Assembly (NCBI GenBank): GCA_003550945.1
Contig: PULL01000214.1
Span: 1-6,877, forward strand
Length of the DNA: 6,877 nt
Origin: Thioalkalivibrio sp.
GTDB lineage: Bacteria; Pseudomonadota; Gammaproteobacteria; Ectothiorhodospirales; Ectothiorhodospiraceae
Reading direction: 5' to 3'
Below the pieces are notes generated by a model. That model did not search any database. It was not told the DNA's origin and was given only the letters and a program-made list of their open reading frames with translations. This document shows, in pieces, positions 6,304-6,877 of this stretch (position 1 is its first letter; every line of letters begins with the position of its first letter). The position numbers and the translations under genes are program-made.

Positions 6304-6875
6304 TCGTTCGAATCGGAATCAGCCGGCGCGTCGCGCTCGACCGAATCGGGATCCGCGGGATCGCCGGTCTCCGGTGCACAACGGGGTCGCTGCAGGAAGG
6401 TCTCCGCTGAGTCCACCAGGATGATGCCGCGCATGTGGTTACGGCCGACCAGGGCCTGGTAGTTCAACTGCGTCCGATCGATCAGGCTCATTTCCTCTTC
6501 CCGGTAATGCGGTCCGATGCACAGCCCGATCGACACCACGGGTCGTCGCTGCAATTCGCCGTCATGACGCACGATGCGCACGTGGCGGGTGATCGGGCGT
6601 TCGATGCGCACGGTGTTGTCCGCATCCTCGGGATCGATGATGTCGAACGCGATCCACCGCTTGCCGTCGCGGCGGAATGTCTGCTTGTTCAGCGCATTCA
6701 AGGACGAGGTAGTCGCGCCGGTGTCCATCTTGGCTTTAAGCGAGATGCCCTCGGGCAGGATCTCGATCCGCTCGACCCAGCCGTGGATCGTGCGAACGTC
6801 GGGTTCGCTCGCGTTCACGCCAACGGCCAACGCAACGCTGAGCAACACGGCTACCGGGAAAAACGGGAAATGCAT
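6300..6875 (-). CDS. Exported retropepsin-like aspartic protease (annotated elsewhere as ATP-dependent zinc protease, RimB-like)
   Basis: From the ATG at 6873-6875 the product has 191 residues. Residues 1-22 are hydrophobic and end in VNA, a plausible signal peptide, so the domain is probably periplasmic. The core reads ISLKAKMDTGATTSSLNA (44-61): DTGA with Asp51 is the active-site motif of retropepsin-like aspartic proteases, which work as dimers. RRPVVSIGLCIG (110-121) and YQALVGRNHMRG (139-150) are further features of the Zn_protease family (PF05618). No HExxH zinc motif is present, so the name 'zinc protease' is misleading. Two cysteines (119 and 166) could form a disulfide. The last 27 residues are acidic (nine Asp/Glu), low complexity and probably disordered. 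The stop overlaps the start of the 7TM gene (ATGA). The signal lacks Lys/Arg in its n-region and only 2 bases precede the ATG in the window, so the true start may lie further upstream. The promoter is also outside the window. Confidence 0.85.
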   Translation of the reverse strand: MHFPFFPVAVLLSVALAVGVNASEPDVRTIHGWVERIEILPEGISLKAKMDTGATTSSLNALNKQTFRRDGKRWIAFDIIDPEDADNTVRIERPITRHVRIVRHDGELQRRPVVSIGLCIGPHYREEEMSLIDRTQLNYQALVGRNHMRGIILVDSAETFLQRPRCAPETGDPADPDSVERDAPADSDSNE

Positions 6876-6877
6876 GG

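Noticed and set aside
4903..6462. A 519-codon open frame on the plus strand opposite the 7TM and protease genes
   Set aside because: Its product is a hydrophilic run of His, Gln, Asp and Arg that mirrors codons of the membrane helices on the other strand. It crosses two well-supported genes and shows no domain.

Overview
This is a GC-rich window, densely coded and with short intergenic gaps. It suggests a chromosomal region of a gammaproteobacterium. The main taxonomic hint is the three-gene set on the right: a retropepsin-like protease, a 7TM inactive transglutaminase and a RimK-related ligase. This set is known mainly from Gammaproteobacteria such as Pseudomonas, Marinobacter and related halophilic or sulfur-oxidising groups. 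That assignment is an inference from gene content. I see no RNA gene, insertion sequence, CRISPR array, integrase or attachment site.

Left part, plus strand (1-3778). The window opens inside the last 109 codons of an arylsulfatase-type sulfatase. A strong hairpin with a T-rich tail follows (368-401), and it ends only 3 nt before the Shine-Dalgarno of the next gene. That gene (417-1427) encodes an exported HAD-superfamily phosphatase. A 23-nt gap separates it from a gene for a 775-residue lipoprotein (1451-3778) with eight CXXCH haem-binding motifs, three HEAT-like units and five TPR units. All three products are predicted to act outside the cytoplasm. Hydrolysis of sulfate and phosphate esters next to an envelope multihaem cytochrome is the visible theme, but no pathway can be named.

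Right part, minus strand (3809-6875), convergent with the cytochrome gene across a 30-bp gap. In transcription order the genes encode an exported retropepsin-like protease (DTGA active-site motif), a membrane protein with a degenerate periplasmic transglutaminase domain plus about seven C-terminal membrane helices, and a cytoplasmic ATP-grasp ligase related to RimK and alpha-L-glutamate ligases. The stop and start codons overlap by 4 bases at both junctions (ATGA, then GTGA), so this is a tightly coupled operon. Its topology puts a protease outside the membrane, a likely scaffold across it and a peptide-bond-forming ligase inside. This is the most interesting system in the window. Its families are known, but I know of no established substrate or mechanism for this trio.

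The operon's promoter, and possibly the true start of its first gene, lie beyond position 6877. No gene-free stretch exceeds 100 bases.
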